The notes: generated by a model from the sequence alone, not told the origin. 64,000 bases of DNA from Sphingomonas sp. UNC305MFCol5.2 (GCF_000712135.1 NZ_JOOE01000004.1:250501-314500), one strand, 5' to 3'; shown: positions 19,842 to 29,817, counted from the first letter of the stretch. Program-made: numbers and translations.

Positions 19842-20569
19842 TTACCCGGCGCACCCTCCTCGTCGGGACCGGCGCGACTTTGCTCGCGGGCTGCGATTCG
19901 CTCACCGACAGCCCGGTGCTGATGTGCGCCGAGGATGCGCATCGGTTTCTGCAGCGCTCGATCAACGGCCGCGCCGCGCTCGCCCGCCAGTTCCGTCCCG
20001 AGCAGCGCAGCCCGATCTTCCGCGTCAACGGGACGGCCAATCCGAACACGCCCGAGTACAACGCGCTCGCAGCGAACCGCTTCGCCGACTGGCGGCTGGC
20101 GGTCGACGGCCTCGTCGTGCGCCCGCTCAGCCTCAGCCTCGCGCAAATCCAGTCGCTGCCGCAGCGTGCGCAGATCACCCGGCACGATTGCGTCGAGGGC
20201 TGGAGCGCGATCGGCAAGTGGCAGGGGCCGCGGCTGGAGACCCTGCTCCAGCTCGCCGGAATCCGCGACAGCGCACGCTACATCGTCTTCCACTGTGCCG
20301 ATCGCTTCGGCGGCACGCCCTTCTACGAATCGATCGATCTGATCGACGCGTTCCACCCCCAGACGATCCTCGCCTGGGCAATGAACGACGCGACTCTCTC
20401 GGTCGGTCATGGCGCGCCGGTCCGGCTCCGGGTCGAGCGGCAGCTCGGCTACAAGCAGGCGAAGTATATCATGCGGATCCAAGCCGTCGCCAGCCTCGCC
20501 GGGATCGGCGCGGGCAAAGGCGGCTATTGGGAGGATTCGAACGGCTATGAATGGTACGCCGGCATCTGA
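19838..20569 (+). CDS. molybdopterin-dependent oxidoreductase, sulfite-oxidase fold
   Basis: 243 residues. N-terminus MITRRTLLVGTGATLLAGC combines a twin-arginine pair with a possible lipobox (LAGC), so it is probably exported folded and anchored. The sulfite-oxidase-type Mo domain has the molybdenum-coordinating Cys118 in HDCVEGWSAIGKW and the conserved YESIDL, WAMNDATLSVGHGAPVRLRV and GYKQAKYI stretches. The last is typical of MsrP/YedY-like enzymes. GTG start overlapping the cytochrome stop by four bases. The pair probably reduces or oxidises a periplasmic substrate at quinone level; the substrate is not known. Confidence 0.87.
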   Translation: MITRRTLLVGTGATLLAGCDSLTDSPVLMCAEDAHRFLQRSINGRAALARQFRPEQRSPIFRVNGTANPNTPEYNALAANRFADWRLAVDGLVVRPLSLSLAQIQSLPQRAQITRHDCVEGWSAIGKWQGPRLETLLQLAGIRDSARYIVFHCADRFGGTPFYESIDLIDAFHPQTILAWAMNDATLSVGHGAPVRLRVERQLGYKQAKYIMRIQAVASLAGIGAGKGGYWEDSNGYEWYAGI

Positions 20570-20647
20570 TCGGGCATTTTCCGCATTGCAGAAAGTCGTT
20601 ACGCTTCTAACTTAAGAGGCGGTGGGGGCTGTTGACGGGTACGGCCT

Positions 20648-21901
20648 ATGGCGTTGATCGATACGTTTTTTACGCGCGCTGTGAAGCGCGGGCTTCTCAC
20701 TGTTTTCCATGCGGACGGCACCAGCCGCAGCTTCGGCGAGCCCGATCCGCACCTCAAGCCGGTCACGATACGGTTCGCGCGCGGCGCCGCGGCGGCGATT
20801 CTGCGCGATCCCAGCCTGGGCGCCGCCGAATGCTTCATGGACGGCCGGCTGACGATCGAGCAGGGGGACATCCTCGACCTGCTCGTGCTGATGACGAGCA
20901 ACAATCGCTGGGAAGACGCGACGGCCGCGCTCGATCCCAAGCCGCTTGCCCGCCTCGCCAACACCATCGCCCACCGCATCGGCCGCTACAACATGGCGCG
21001 CCGCGCGAAGCGCAACGTCGCGCATCACTACGATCTGTCGCGGCGGCTCTACGATCTCTTCCTCGACGCCGACCGGCAATATAGCTGCGCCTATTACACC
21101 GATCCGGCCAACAGCCTCGAACAGGCCCAGCTCGACAAGAAGGCGCACATCGCCGCCAAGCTGGCGATCGAGCCCGGCATGCGCGTGCTCGATATCGGCT
21201 GCGGCTGGGGCGGGATGGCGCTCTATCTCCACGAGAAGACCGGCGCCGAAGTCGTCGGCATCACGCTTTCGGAAGAGCAGCTCAAGGTCGCCCGCGAGCG
21301 CGCCGCCGAGCGCGGCGTGCACGGCAAGGTCCGCTTCGAGCTGATCGACTATCGCGAGATGACCGGCCAGTTCGACCGGATCGTCTCGGTCGGCATGTTC
21401 GAGCATGTCGGCACGCCGCAATACCGCACCTTCTTTCACAAGTGCCGCGAGTTGCTCACGCCCGAGGGCGTGATGCTGCTCCACACGATCGGGCGCGCCG
21501 GCGGCCCCGGCGTCACCGACGCATTCACACTGAAGTACATCTTCCCCGGCGGCTATATCCCCGCGCTGTCGGAGATCGCGCGCGGCTATGAAGGACTGCG
21601 CATGTTCCCGACCGACATCGAGGTGCTGCGGCTGCATTACGCGCATACGCTCAAGGCCTGGTACGATCGGACGGTCGCCGCGAAGGACGAGATCGTCGCG
21701 CTGTACGACGAACGCTTCTTCCGGATGTGGACCTTCTATCTCGCGGGGTCCTATGTCGCCTTCGTCAATGGCGGGCTGGTCAATTACCAGCTCCAGTTCT
21801 CGCGCTCGCGCACGGCGCTGCCGATCACGCGCGATTATATGATCGAGGCGGAGCAGGCCTTGCGTGAGACCTCCGACGTGCCGGCGCGGCTGTCGGCCTA
21901 A
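20648..21901 (+). CDS. cfa: cyclopropane-fatty-acyl-phospholipid synthase
   Basis: 417 residues. Transfers a methylene from S-adenosylmethionine to cis double bonds of membrane phospholipid acyl chains. The N-terminal substrate-binding domain includes ECFMDGRLTIEQGD; the SAM-binding loop is VLDIGCGWGGMAL near residue 180, followed by GITLSEEQLK, VSVGMFEHVG, LLHTIGR and FPGGYIPALSE. All are family hallmarks. There is no good Shine-Dalgarno but the start MALIDTFFTRAVKRG aligns with relatives. The stop codon shares bases with the stop of the opposite-strand DUF1801 gene. Confidence 0.93.
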   Translation: MALIDTFFTRAVKRGLLTVFHADGTSRSFGEPDPHLKPVTIRFARGAAAAILRDPSLGAAECFMDGRLTIEQGDILDLLVLMTSNNRWEDATAALDPKPLARLANTIAHRIGRYNMARRAKRNVAHHYDLSRRLYDLFLDADRQYSCAYYTDPANSLEQAQLDKKAHIAAKLAIEPGMRVLDIGCGWGGMALYLHEKTGAEVVGITLSEEQLKVARERAAERGVHGKVRFELIDYREMTGQFDRIVSVGMFEHVGTPQYRTFFHKCRELLTPEGVMLLHTIGRAGGPGVTDAFTLKYIFPGGYIPALSEIARGYEGLRMFPTDIEVLRLHYAHTLKAWYDRTVAAKDEIVALYDERFFRMWTFYLAGSYVAFVNGGLVNYQLQFSRSRTALPITRDYMIEAEQALRETSDVPARLSA

Positions 21902-22317
21902 CGCGGATAGCGCGCGTCCATCGAGGCGAGCTTGTCGCGCACCAGCGTCTCGAGCACGGCCATGTCCACATCGGCGAGCTTTTTGACGTAGAGGCAGCCC
22001 TTGCCGGTCCTGTGCTTGCCCAACCGGGCGAGCTGCGCTTCCTGTTCGGGACTGGCGTTGAGCACATAGAGGACCAGCTCGGCCTTGCGCGGGCTGAAGC
22101 CCAGCCTGCACATCTCGCCTTCGCGGCCGCTTTCGTAGCGATAGCGATAGCTGCCGAAACCGATGATCGACGGCCCCCACATTACCGGTTCCTCGCCGGT
22201 CACGTGCGCCATCAGCGCCGCGAGCGCCTTCGCATCTTCGCGGCGAACCGGATCGGGAGCGGCCTGAATGAAGTCGGCGACGCTTGTCGAGGTGGGTTTG
22301 GTCTTGAGTTCGGCCAT
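21898..22317 (-). CDS. DUF1801 domain protein
   Basis: 139 residues. [43 protein letters not shown], and [17 protein letters not shown] followed by [19 protein letters not shown] are the conserved blocks of the DUF1801 (YdhG-like) fold. Function unknown across the family. GGAGGGA Shine-Dalgarno fixes the start at MAELKTK; eight extra codons are open upstream. Convergent and overlapping by four bases with cfa. Confidence 0.85.
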   Translation of the reverse strand: MAELKTKPTSTSVADFIQAAPDPVRREDAKALAALMAHVTGEEPVMWGPSIIGFGSYRYRYESGREGEMCRLGFSPRKAELVLYVLNASPEQEAQLARLGKHRTGKGCLYVKKLADVDMAVLETLVRDKLASMDARYPR

Positions 22318-22412
22318 CGCGGTCCCTCCGCCGCGCGTCATACCATGGTTGCGCCGCGGTTGCAGGAACCCTAGAGCGCCCCGGTTTCCCGTACCTTCGG
22401 AGTCGCAATTCC

Positions 22413-23630
22413 ATGTCCGACAAGATCAATCGCGTTGTTCTCGCCTATTCGGGCGGGCTCGACACCAGCGTGATCCTGAAGTGGCTCCAGCAGGAATATC
22501 AGTGCGAGGTGGTGACCTTCACTGCCGATCTCGGCCAGGGCGAGGAGCTCGAGCCCGCGCGGCGCAAGGCCGAGATGGCCGGCGTCAAGCGCGAGCACAT
22601 CTTCATCGACGATCTCAAGGAGGAGTTCGTCAAGGACTTCGTCTTCCCGATGATGCGCGCCAATGCGATGTACGAGGGCCTGTATCTGCTCGGCACCTCG
22701 ATCGCGCGGCCGCTGATCGCCAAGCGCCAGATCGAGATCGCGAAGCTCGTCAATGCCGATGCGGTCAGCCACGGCGCGACCGGCAAGGGCAATGATCAGG
22801 TCCGCTTCGAGCTCGGCTATTACGCGCTCAATCCCGACATCAAGGTGATCGCGCCGTGGCGCGAATGGGACCTGACCAGCCGCAGCCGGCTGATCGAGTT
22901 CGCGGAAGCGCACCAGATCGAAGTCGCCAAGGACAAGCGCGGCGAAGCGCCGTTCTCGACCGATGCGAACCTGTTGCACACTTCGTCCGAGGGCAAGGTG
23001 CTCGAGGATCCGTGGGACGAAGTCCCCGATTATGTCTATTCGCGCACGGTCAATCCCGAGGACGCGCCCGACAAGCCCGAGACGATCACGGTGGATTTCG
23101 AGCGCGGCGACGGCGTCGCGCTGAACGGCGAGGCGATGTCGCCTGCGACCTTGCTGACGGCGCTCAACGAACTCGGCCGCAAGCACGGCATCGGCCGGCT
23201 CGATCTGGTCGAGAACCGCTTCGTCGGCATGAAGTCGCGCGGCATGTACGAGACGCCGGGCGGCACCATCTATCATCTCGCCCATCGCGGGATCGAGCAG
23301 ATCACACTCGACCGCGGCGCAGCGCATCTCAAGGACGAGCTGATGCCGCGCTATGCCGAGCTGATCTATAACGGCTTCTGGTTCGCGCCGGAGCGCGAGA
23401 TGCTGCAGGCGGCGATCGACCACAGCCAGGAGAAGGTGACCGGCACCGTGCGGCTCAAGCTCTACAAGGGCAATGTCATCGTCACCGGCCGCAAGTCGCC
23501 GTTCAGCCTGTACAGCGAGAAGGTCGTGACCTTCGAGGACGATCAAGGCGCATACGACCAGCGCGACGCCGCGGGATTCATCAAGCTGAACGCGTTGCGG
23601 CTGCGGCTGCTAGGTCGCCGCGACGGCTAA
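22413..23630 (+). CDS. argG: argininosuccinate synthase
   Basis: 405 residues. Joins citrulline and aspartate with ATP in arginine biosynthesis. N-type ATP pyrophosphatase motif [15 protein letters not shown] at residue 10; further conserved blocks are [34 protein letters not shown] and GKVLEDPW. Full length and intact. The ATG is 35 bases after the divergent neighbour region; a weak GGAG lies 13 bases upstream. It is followed after 34 bases by three membrane proteins that have no link to arginine. Confidence 0.96.
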   Translation: MSDKINRVVLAYSGGLDTSVILKWLQQEYQCEVVTFTADLGQGEELEPARRKAEMAGVKREHIFIDDLKEEFVKDFVFPMMRANAMYEGLYLLGTSIARPLIAKRQIEIAKLVNADAVSHGATGKGNDQVRFELGYYALNPDIKVIAPWREWDLTSRSRLIEFAEAHQIEVAKDKRGEAPFSTDANLLHTSSEGKVLEDPWDEVPDYVYSRTVNPEDAPDKPETITVDFERGDGVALNGEAMSPATLLTALNELGRKHGIGRLDLVENRFVGMKSRGMYETPGGTIYHLAHRGIEQITLDRGAAHLKDELMPRYAELIYNGFWFAPEREMLQAAIDHSQEKVTGTVRLKLYKGNVIVTGRKSPFSLYSEKVVTFEDDQGAYDQRDAAGFIKLNALRLRLLGRRDG

Positions 23631-23664
23631 CGCCGCCTTAACCATGCGGGGCTAGGCCGGAGCC

Positions 23665-25398
23665 ATGCCCACGCATGTACAGGATCGGCATTGGGGCGAC
23701 CTTGGCGTCGCCCTGCTCCTCGCGGGGCTGCTGACGCTCGCTTGGACCGTGCAGGGCTGGGCCACTCTCTCCGCGCTGCGCCTGCCCGATACCGATGATG
23801 TGGTGCGCCTGCAGCAGATCCGCGATTGGCTGGGCGGGCAGGCGTTCGGCGATCTCGCGCAGCATCGGCTCGGCTTGCCGCCGGGTCTCGAAATGCATTG
23901 GTCGCGGCTGCCCGATCTCGTGCCTGGCGCGCTGATCGCGCTGTTCTCGCCGCTGCTGGGCGCGCATGCCGCCGAACTGGTCGCCGTCATCGCGTGGCCG
24001 ATGCTGCTCTTCGCCGCCGCGTTGGCGCTCGTCGCCCGCATTGCGCGCATTCTGGGTGCCCAGGGCCCCCTGGCTGCGGTGCTGGTGGCGCTCGCCTATC
24101 CGGCGACGACCTTGTTCATGCCGGGCCGGATCGACCATCACGGGCTGCAGATGGTGCTTCTGCTGGCGGTGGTGCGGGCGGCGGTCGGAGGCGGCTCGCT
24201 CGCCGCGGGTGCCGCCGCGGGAATCGCCACCGCGGCCTCGCTCGTCATCGGGGTGGAAACCGCGCCTCTGCTCGCGATCGGCTGTGGCGCCATCGTCGTT
24301 CGGTGGATCTTCGGGGCGCATGAAGGTCAGGCACGTCTCGCCGGCTATGCCGCGGCATTGGTCCTGTCGCTCGCCGCTGCATCCGCCCTGTTGCGCACCA
24401 GCGGCTGGAATTGGCCCGGCTGCGACGGCTTCACTGGCCAACTCTGGCGCGTTGCGCAATTCGGCGCGCTGGTACCGATGGCACTGGCCGTGTTCGGGTT
24501 CGCCTCGAGAGAAACGGGCGCGCGATCGATTGCCGCGCTCATCGGCACCGTGGCCGCCATCGCCGGTGCGCTGGCGATCGCGCCCGGCTGCCTGCGGCCC
24601 TATGGCGAAGTCGATCCGCTGCTCGCGCAGCTCTGGCTCGCCAATGTCGCCGAGGCGCAGCCGCTATTGGGCGCACCGGCCTCGCAAGCAATCGGCTATG
24701 CCGGGCTCATGCTCGCAGGGATCGGCGCGGGCATCTGGGCGTGGCGCTGCTCGCGCGACGGTCGCTGGCTGATGCTCCTCGCGTTGCAGTCCACGGCGCT
24801 GGCGCTGACTGCGGTCCAGCTTCGCGGGGCTTATGCCGGCGCGCTGCTCGCCGCGCCCGCGCTCGCGGCGCTCATTGCCGGGGCGCGCACGAAAGGCCTG
24901 GTCGCCTTGCTTCCGGCCTGGCTCGCCTCCGCCGGGCTGCTCTATCCGATCGCCGGAAACATGCTCGCTCCCTTGACCGCCATTGGCCAGGCAAGCCCGG
25001 ACTGTACTCGCCCCGCTGCTTTCGCGCGCCTCGCCGCGCTGCCGCCCGGGACCTTGATGGCGTCGATCGATACCGGCGCCTGGGCCGTCTCCGCGACACC
25101 GCACCGCGTGGTCGCCGCGCCCTATCATCGCAACGGTGCCGGCAACACGGCGATGTACCGCTTCTTCCTCGGCTCGATCGAGAATGCGCGGCCGATCGCG
25201 CGGGAATGGGGGGTAGACTATGTCGCGCTCTGTCCCGGCGACTTCGACGAACTCGGTGCGCGGACGGGCAATGCCGCCCGACTGAGCGGCGCGCTACGCA
25301 GCGGCACGCCGCCGGCCTGGCTGCGGCCGATTTCGCCGCCGGGCGAGGCCCCGGCGCTGTTCGCCGTCGTTTCCAATCCGCTGGAGCCCCGCCCTTGA
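23665..25398 (+). CDS. polytopic membrane protein, GT-C glycosyltransferase-like
   Basis: 577 residues with about 11 hydrophobic helices. The first extracytoplasmic loop has the acidic pair in LPDTDDVVRLQQIRDW and then MHWSRLPDLVPG; a later loop has GRIDHHGLQ. An Asp-Asp pair in the first loop plus an Asp-His-His loop is what oligosaccharyltransferase-like and other GT-C enzymes show, and the C-terminal 150 residues form a soluble domain. I recognise the fold class but not a named family. It overlaps the next gene (TTGA), which starts an apparent three-gene operon of membrane proteins. Probable role: transfer of sugar from a polyprenyl carrier to a surface molecule. Confidence 0.6.
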   Translation: MPTHVQDRHWGDLGVALLLAGLLTLAWTVQGWATLSALRLPDTDDVVRLQQIRDWLGGQAFGDLAQHRLGLPPGLEMHWSRLPDLVPGALIALFSPLLGAHAAELVAVIAWPMLLFAAALALVARIARILGAQGPLAAVLVALAYPATTLFMPGRIDHHGLQMVLLLAVVRAAVGGGSLAAGAAAGIATAASLVIGVETAPLLAIGCGAIVVRWIFGAHEGQARLAGYAAALVLSLAAASALLRTSGWNWPGCDGFTGQLWRVAQFGALVPMALAVFGFASRETGARSIAALIGTVAAIAGALAIAPGCLRPYGEVDPLLAQLWLANVAEAQPLLGAPASQAIGYAGLMLAGIGAGIWAWRCSRDGRWLMLLALQSTALALTAVQLRGAYAGALLAAPALAALIAGARTKGLVALLPAWLASAGLLYPIAGNMLAPLTAIGQASPDCTRPAAFARLAALPPGTLMASIDTGAWAVSATPHRVVAAPYHRNGAGNTAMYRFFLGSIENARPIAREWGVDYVALCPGDFDELGARTGNAARLSGALRSGTPPAWLRPISPPGEAPALFAVVSNPLEPRP

Positions 25399-26948
25399 AC
25401 CGTACCCAGAACGCTTGGTGGGAAACCCGAACCTTCGTGCTGGCGGCGGTTTTGCTGTCGATCGTCCCACTGCTGCTCCCGGCCGTCCCTCCGCTCACCG
25501 ATCTTCCCGGCCATATCGCGCGCTACCGCGTGATGCTCGGCACCGACGCCGCGGTGCTCTCGCAATGGTACCAGTTCCATTGGCGCATCGCCGGCAATCT
25601 CGGTGTCGATCTGCTGGTCGCGGGCCTCGCTCCGCTGTTGGGGCTCGAGATCGCCGTCAAGCTCGTCATCCTCGCCACCGCCGGTCTCACCGCCAGCGGC
25701 ATATTGTGGATCTCGCGCGAGGCGCATGGACGGGTTCAGCCCTGGGCATTGTTCGCGCTGCCTTTCGTTTACAATTATTCGTTCCTGTTCGGCTTCGTGA
25801 ACCACGCGCTGTCGATGGCGCTGGCGCTCAACGCCTTCGCCTTGTGGCTGCGGCTCGGCCGATTGCACCGAATCGGGCTCCGTGCCGTGCTGTTCGTGCC
25901 GCTGTCGGTGCTGATCTGGCTCGCGCATGTCGTCGGGTGGGGCGTGCTCGGCATCATGGCCTACGGCGCCGAACTGGCGCGTGCGCGCCAGCAGGGGCGC
26001 GGCTGGCTCATCACGCCCGTCGCGGCGGGCTTCGCCTGCCTGCCGCTGGCGTTGCCGATGGCGCTGCTGTTCGTCTGGCGATCGAACGAGGGCGTCGGCG
26101 CCACGGGCCGCTTCTTCGAGGTCAGGCTCAAGCTCGGCTTCCTCGCGATGGCGCTGCGCGATCGCTGGGCGGCATTCGATATAGCCGCGGTCGGGCTGAT
26201 CGCGATCATGCTCTTCCGCGCGCTGCGTGACCGACGGATCGAGCGCGCGCCGAGCCTTGCCGCCGCGTCGCTGCTGCTGCTCGCCGCCTTTGCATTATTG
26301 CCCTTCATCCTTTTCGGCTCGGCCTTCGCCGATATGCGGATCGCGCCGTTCATGGTGATCCTCGCCTTGCTGACGTTCCGGCCCGGTGAGGCTTTTCCGG
26401 CGCGCGAGCGGGCGACGCTGGCGATGATCGGGCTCGCCTTCTTCGTCGTGCGTACGGCGGGTACTACCGTCGGCTTCTGGATGGTTGATCGCGAATGGAA
26501 CCGGCATCTGGAGGCGCTCGACCACATCCCGCGCGGCGCCCGGCTGGTGACGTTCGTGGGCTCCAATTGCATCGATCCCTGGGCGCACCGGCGCGAGTCC
26601 CATTTGTCGGGGCTGGCACTCGCGCGGCGCGCCGCCTTTTCCAACGATCAGTGGCGCCTAGCCGGCAGCACGCCGATCACCGTGATCGCTCCGGGACTCG
26701 GCAAATATGCCACCGACCCCTCGCAGCTGGTGTTGCTCGAGCCTTGCCCCTTCCAGACCGATTTCATGACCATGAACGCCGCCCTGGCCGGCCTGCCGCG
26801 CAATCGTTTCGACTATGTCTGGCTGATCAACCCGCCGCCGTTCGACCCAGGCCTGACGACCGGAATGCAGCCGCTGTGGCGCAATCGTACCGATATCCTG
26901 TACCGGATCGACAACCACCGCTTGTCTGAGGCTCGCGCTACGCACTAA
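25395..26948 (+). CDS. polytopic membrane protein, first tandem paralogue
   Basis: 517 residues from a TTG start overlapping the previous stop by four bases, with GGAG eight bases upstream; longer frames upstream overlap the preceding gene. About 10 helices, then a soluble C-terminal domain. It shares with the next gene PPLTDLPGHIARYRV, GNLGVDLLV, REAHGRVQP, GFVNHALSM, FGSAFADMR, and RFDYVWLINPPPFD. The DLPGH motif in the first loop contains an acidic residue and His where GT-C enzymes place catalytic residues, but the family is not one I can name. Likely acts in glycan or lipid-linked sugar assembly at the inner membrane. Confidence 0.6.
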   Translation: MNRTQNAWWETRTFVLAAVLLSIVPLLLPAVPPLTDLPGHIARYRVMLGTDAAVLSQWYQFHWRIAGNLGVDLLVAGLAPLLGLEIAVKLVILATAGLTASGILWISREAHGRVQPWALFALPFVYNYSFLFGFVNHALSMALALNAFALWLRLGRLHRIGLRAVLFVPLSVLIWLAHVVGWGVLGIMAYGAELARARQQGRGWLITPVAAGFACLPLALPMALLFVWRSNEGVGATGRFFEVRLKLGFLAMALRDRWAAFDIAAVGLIAIMLFRALRDRRIERAPSLAAASLLLLAAFALLPFILFGSAFADMRIAPFMVILALLTFRPGEAFPARERATLAMIGLAFFVVRTAGTTVGFWMVDREWNRHLEALDHIPRGARLVTFVGSNCIDPWAHRRESHLSGLALARRAAFSNDQWRLAGSTPITVIAPGLGKYATDPSQLVLLEPCPFQTDFMTMNAALAGLPRNRFDYVWLINPPPFDPGLTTGMQPLWRNRTDILYRIDNHRLSEARATH

Positions 26949-26957
26949 AGCGGCGCG

Positions 26958-28643
26958 ATGGATCGGGGCGACAGGTTGCATTGGTGGCAGACACGATGGT
27001 TCGTGGCGCTCGCCACGTTCATGGCGATCGTGCCTTTGCTGTGGCCCGACATTCCGCCGCTCGTCGATCTGCCGGGGCATATGGGGCGCTACCGCGTCCA
27101 GCTCGATTATGCGCAATATCCGCATCTGCACGACTGGTATAATTTCAACTGGAGCCTGATGGGCAATCTCGGGGTCGACCTGCTCGTCATCCCTTTGTCC
27201 AAGGTCTTCGGGCTCGAACTCGCGGTCAAATTGATCGTCATCACCATCCCCGCGATGACCGTCGCCGGGCTGCTGATGATCGCGCGCGAAGTGCATGGCC
27301 GCATCCCCGCCACGGCCTTGTTCGCGCTGCCGCTGGCTTATGCCTTCCCCTTCCATTTCGGCTTCGTCAATTTCGCGCTGTCGATGGGGATGGCGATGCT
27401 CGGTTTCGGCTGGTGGCTGCGGCTCGCGCGGCTCGGCAAGTTCCAGTTCCGCAGCCTCATATTCCTGCCGATCTCCGTGCTGATCTGGATCACGCACACG
27501 TTCGGATGGGGCGTGCTCGGCGTACTCGCTTTCTCGGCCGAACTGGTCCGCCACCACGACGCGAATCGCGGGCAGGGCTTCGTCCGCGAATGGCTGCTTC
27601 CCTGGTTCAAGGCCGGTATCCAGTGCCTCGTGCTGGCGCCGCCCGCCTTGCTGATGCTGATGTGGCGCAGCGGCGGCCATGTCACCGGCCAGACCGCAGA
27701 CTGGTTCAACTGGCGCGCCAAGATGATGTGGATCGTCCAGGTCTTCCGCGACCGCTGGCAGCTGTTCGACATCGCCTCGGTCGGCGTGCTGTTCCTGCTG
27801 CTGTTCAAGGCGATCCGCGACCCCAATCTCCAATATTCGCGCAATTTGAGCCTGTCCTTCCTGTTCCTCGCGGCGGTCTATGTTCTGCTGCCGCGGATCG
27901 TGTTCGGATCAGCCTATGCCGATATGCGGCTGGTGCCGTTCCTGATGGCGATCGGGATCATCGCGATCCGCCCCAAGCCGGGTCTGTCGATGCGCGGCGC
28001 GGCGGTGGTGGCGGCGATCGGCATGGCGTTCTTCACTGCGCGCATCGCCGCGACGACGTGGAGCTTCTTCCTCTACGACAAATCCTATGATCGCGAGCTG
28101 AAGGCGCTCGAGCATCTGCCCGAAGGCGCGCGGCTGGTCAGCTTCGTCGGCGAGACCTGTTACAACGAATGGAAGATGACGCGCCTCCAGCACGTTCCCG
28201 CGCTCGCGCTCGAACGCAAGCTTGCCTACACCAACGATCAATGGTCGATGCCCGGCGCGCAGCTGCTGACGGTACGCTACACCGATGCCAAGCGCTTCGC
28301 GCACGATCCCTCGCAGATCGTCACCGACGTCCAGTGCCCGCGCGAATGGTGGCGCCCGGTGGCCTGGGCGCTGACCCGCTTCCCGCGCGACGCGTTCGAT
28401 TATGTCTGGATGATCCGCCCGCCGCAATTCGACCAGCGCTTCCTGCAGGGGCTGGTGCCCCTCTATATCGACGATCACAGCCATAGCGGGCTCTATCGCG
28501 TGGATCACAGCGTCCCCGCGCCGATCATCCGCCCGGGCGAGCTGCCGCTCCCCAAATGGGAACGCGAGATCATCCTCAACGATGGCCGCCAATTCACCAG
28601 CAACCTGCCCGAGCCCGAGGCGTCGCCTTCGCCGGTGGAATAA
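26958..28643 (+). CDS. polytopic membrane protein, second tandem paralogue
   Basis: 561 residues, 10 bases after the preceding paralogue. Matching motifs in the same order: PPLVDLPGHMGRYRV, GNLGVDLLVIP, REVHGRIP, GFVNFALSMGM, FGSAYADMR, FDYVWMIRPPQFD. It differs by a C-terminal extension of roughly 45 residues (VDHSVPAPIIRPGELPLPKWER to the end). The helical core and the two soluble loops are retained, so both copies are probably active. It ends convergently 35 bases before the FemAB-like gene, with a short hairpin between. Function inferred only as membrane glycosyltransferase-like. Confidence 0.6.
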   Translation: MDRGDRLHWWQTRWFVALATFMAIVPLLWPDIPPLVDLPGHMGRYRVQLDYAQYPHLHDWYNFNWSLMGNLGVDLLVIPLSKVFGLELAVKLIVITIPAMTVAGLLMIAREVHGRIPATALFALPLAYAFPFHFGFVNFALSMGMAMLGFGWWLRLARLGKFQFRSLIFLPISVLIWITHTFGWGVLGVLAFSAELVRHHDANRGQGFVREWLLPWFKAGIQCLVLAPPALLMLMWRSGGHVTGQTADWFNWRAKMMWIVQVFRDRWQLFDIASVGVLFLLLFKAIRDPNLQYSRNLSLSFLFLAAVYVLLPRIVFGSAYADMRLVPFLMAIGIIAIRPKPGLSMRGAAVVAAIGMAFFTARIAATTWSFFLYDKSYDRELKALEHLPEGARLVSFVGETCYNEWKMTRLQHVPALALERKLAYTNDQWSMPGAQLLTVRYTDAKRFAHDPSQIVTDVQCPREWWRPVAWALTRFPRDAFDYVWMIRPPQFDQRFLQGLVPLYIDDHSHSGLYRVDHSVPAPIIRPGELPLPKWEREIILNDGRQFTSNLPEPEASPSPVE

Positions 28644-28651
28644 CAAATTCC

Positions 28652-28668
28652 CCTCCCTTGCAGGGAGG
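28652..28668. terminator. short hairpin between convergent genes
   Basis: CCTCCC and GGGAGG around TTGCA, between the stops of the membrane protein gene and the FemAB-like gene. It resembles a shortened type A arm. Bidirectional terminator by position. Confidence 0.45.
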
Positions 28669-28677
28669 CGAGGTCTG

Positions 28678-29817
28678 TCAACCGCCCCGCCGGAACGGCG
28701 TCATCTCGCCCAGCCATTCCTGCTCGCGCTCGATCGCCTCGCGCTCGCGCTGAAGGAAATCCGCCACTGCGCGGCGGAAGCCCAGATCGGGGATGTAGTG
28801 CGCCGACCACGTCGTCACCGGGGCATAGCCGCGCGCGAGCTTGTGCTCGCCCTGCGCGCCCGCCTCGACGCGGGCCAGCCCGCGCGAGATCGCGGCGTCG
28901 ATCGCCTGATAATAACAGAGCTCGAAATGGAGGAACGGGACTTCCTCGGTAGCGCCCCAATAGCGCCCGTACAGCGCGTCCTCGCCGATCAGGTTGAGCG
29001 CCCCCGCAATCGGTACGCCGTCGCGTTCGGCGAAGATCAGCAGCACCTTGTCCGCCATCTCCTCGCCGAGCAGCGAGAAGAATTCGCGAGTCAGATAGGG
29101 CCGACCCCATTTGCGCGAGCCGGTGTCCTGATAGAATTCCCAGAACGCGTCCCAATGCGCCTCGGTAATTTCGGTGCCGGTCAGATGGCGGACGGTCAGC
29201 CCCTCGAGTGCCGCCGCGCGCTCCTTGCGGATCGCCTTGCGCTTGCGGCTGGAAAGCGCGGCGAGGAAATCGTCGAAGCGCGCATAATCGTGATTCTGCC
29301 AGTGGAACTGCGTGCCCGCGCGCACCAGCCATCCGGCGGTCTCGAACCAGTGCAATTGCGCCGTCTCGACAAAGGTCACGTGCGCCGAGGACAGCCCGTT
29401 CTGATCGGTCACCGCCTCGATCGCCGCGATCAGCGAAGGGGCGAGTGCCGGCTCGCGCAGCAACAAACGGGGTCCGGGCACCGGCGTGAACGGCACCGCC
29501 ACCTGGAGCTTGGGATAATAGTTGCCCCCGGCGCGCTCCCACGCATCGGCCCAGCCGTGATCGAAGACATATTCGCCCTGGCTGTGCGCCTTCACATAGG
29601 CCGGCGCGATACCCGCGGCGCAGCCGCCAGCGCCGTCGATCACGATCGGCAAAGGCTGCCAACCGGCACGCGCGGTCGCCGATCCCGAGCGTTCGAGCAG
29701 CGAGAGAAACGCGTGGCCTACGAACGGATTGGCGGTGCCGGCGCAGGCATCCCATTCCGCGGGACGAATCGAGGCGACGCCGTCGGCGATGCGGGCGGTA
29801 ATCGGCTGGGAACTCAC
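28678..29817 (-). CDS. FemAB-like peptidogalycan/GNAT acyltransferase
   Basis: About 379 residues from a GTG start (MSSQPITARIADG). An ATG 15 codons upstream (29862) is preceded by GGAGG, but that sequence belongs to the palindromic repeat, and the extra residues look unrelated; the true start is uncertain. The family (COG3146, FemAB-like, GNAT fold) is shown by EWDACAGTANPFVGHAFL, HWQNHDYARFDDFLAAL, SSRKRKAIRKER, YQDTGSRKWGRPYLTREFF, GRYWGATEEVPFLHFELCYYQ and AGAQGEHKLARGYAPV. Members transfer an acyl or aminoacyl group; cell-wall modification has been proposed but no substrate is established. Confidence 0.8.
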   Translation of the reverse strand: MSSQPITARIADGVASIRPAEWDACAGTANPFVGHAFLSLLERSGSATARAGWQPLPIVIDGAGGCAAGIAPAYVKAHSQGEYVFDHGWADAWERAGGNYYPKLQVAVPFTPVPGPRLLLREPALAPSLIAAIEAVTDQNGLSSAHVTFVETAQLHWFETAGWLVRAGTQFHWQNHDYARFDDFLAALSSRKRKAIRKERAAALEGLTVRHLTGTEITEAHWDAFWEFYQDTGSRKWGRPYLTREFFSLLGEEMADKVLLIFAERDGVPIAGALNLIGEDALYGRYWGATEEVPFLHFELCYYQAIDAAISRGLARVEAGAQGEHKLARGYAPVTTWSAHYIPDLGFRRAVADFLQREREAIEREQEWLGEMTPFRRGG

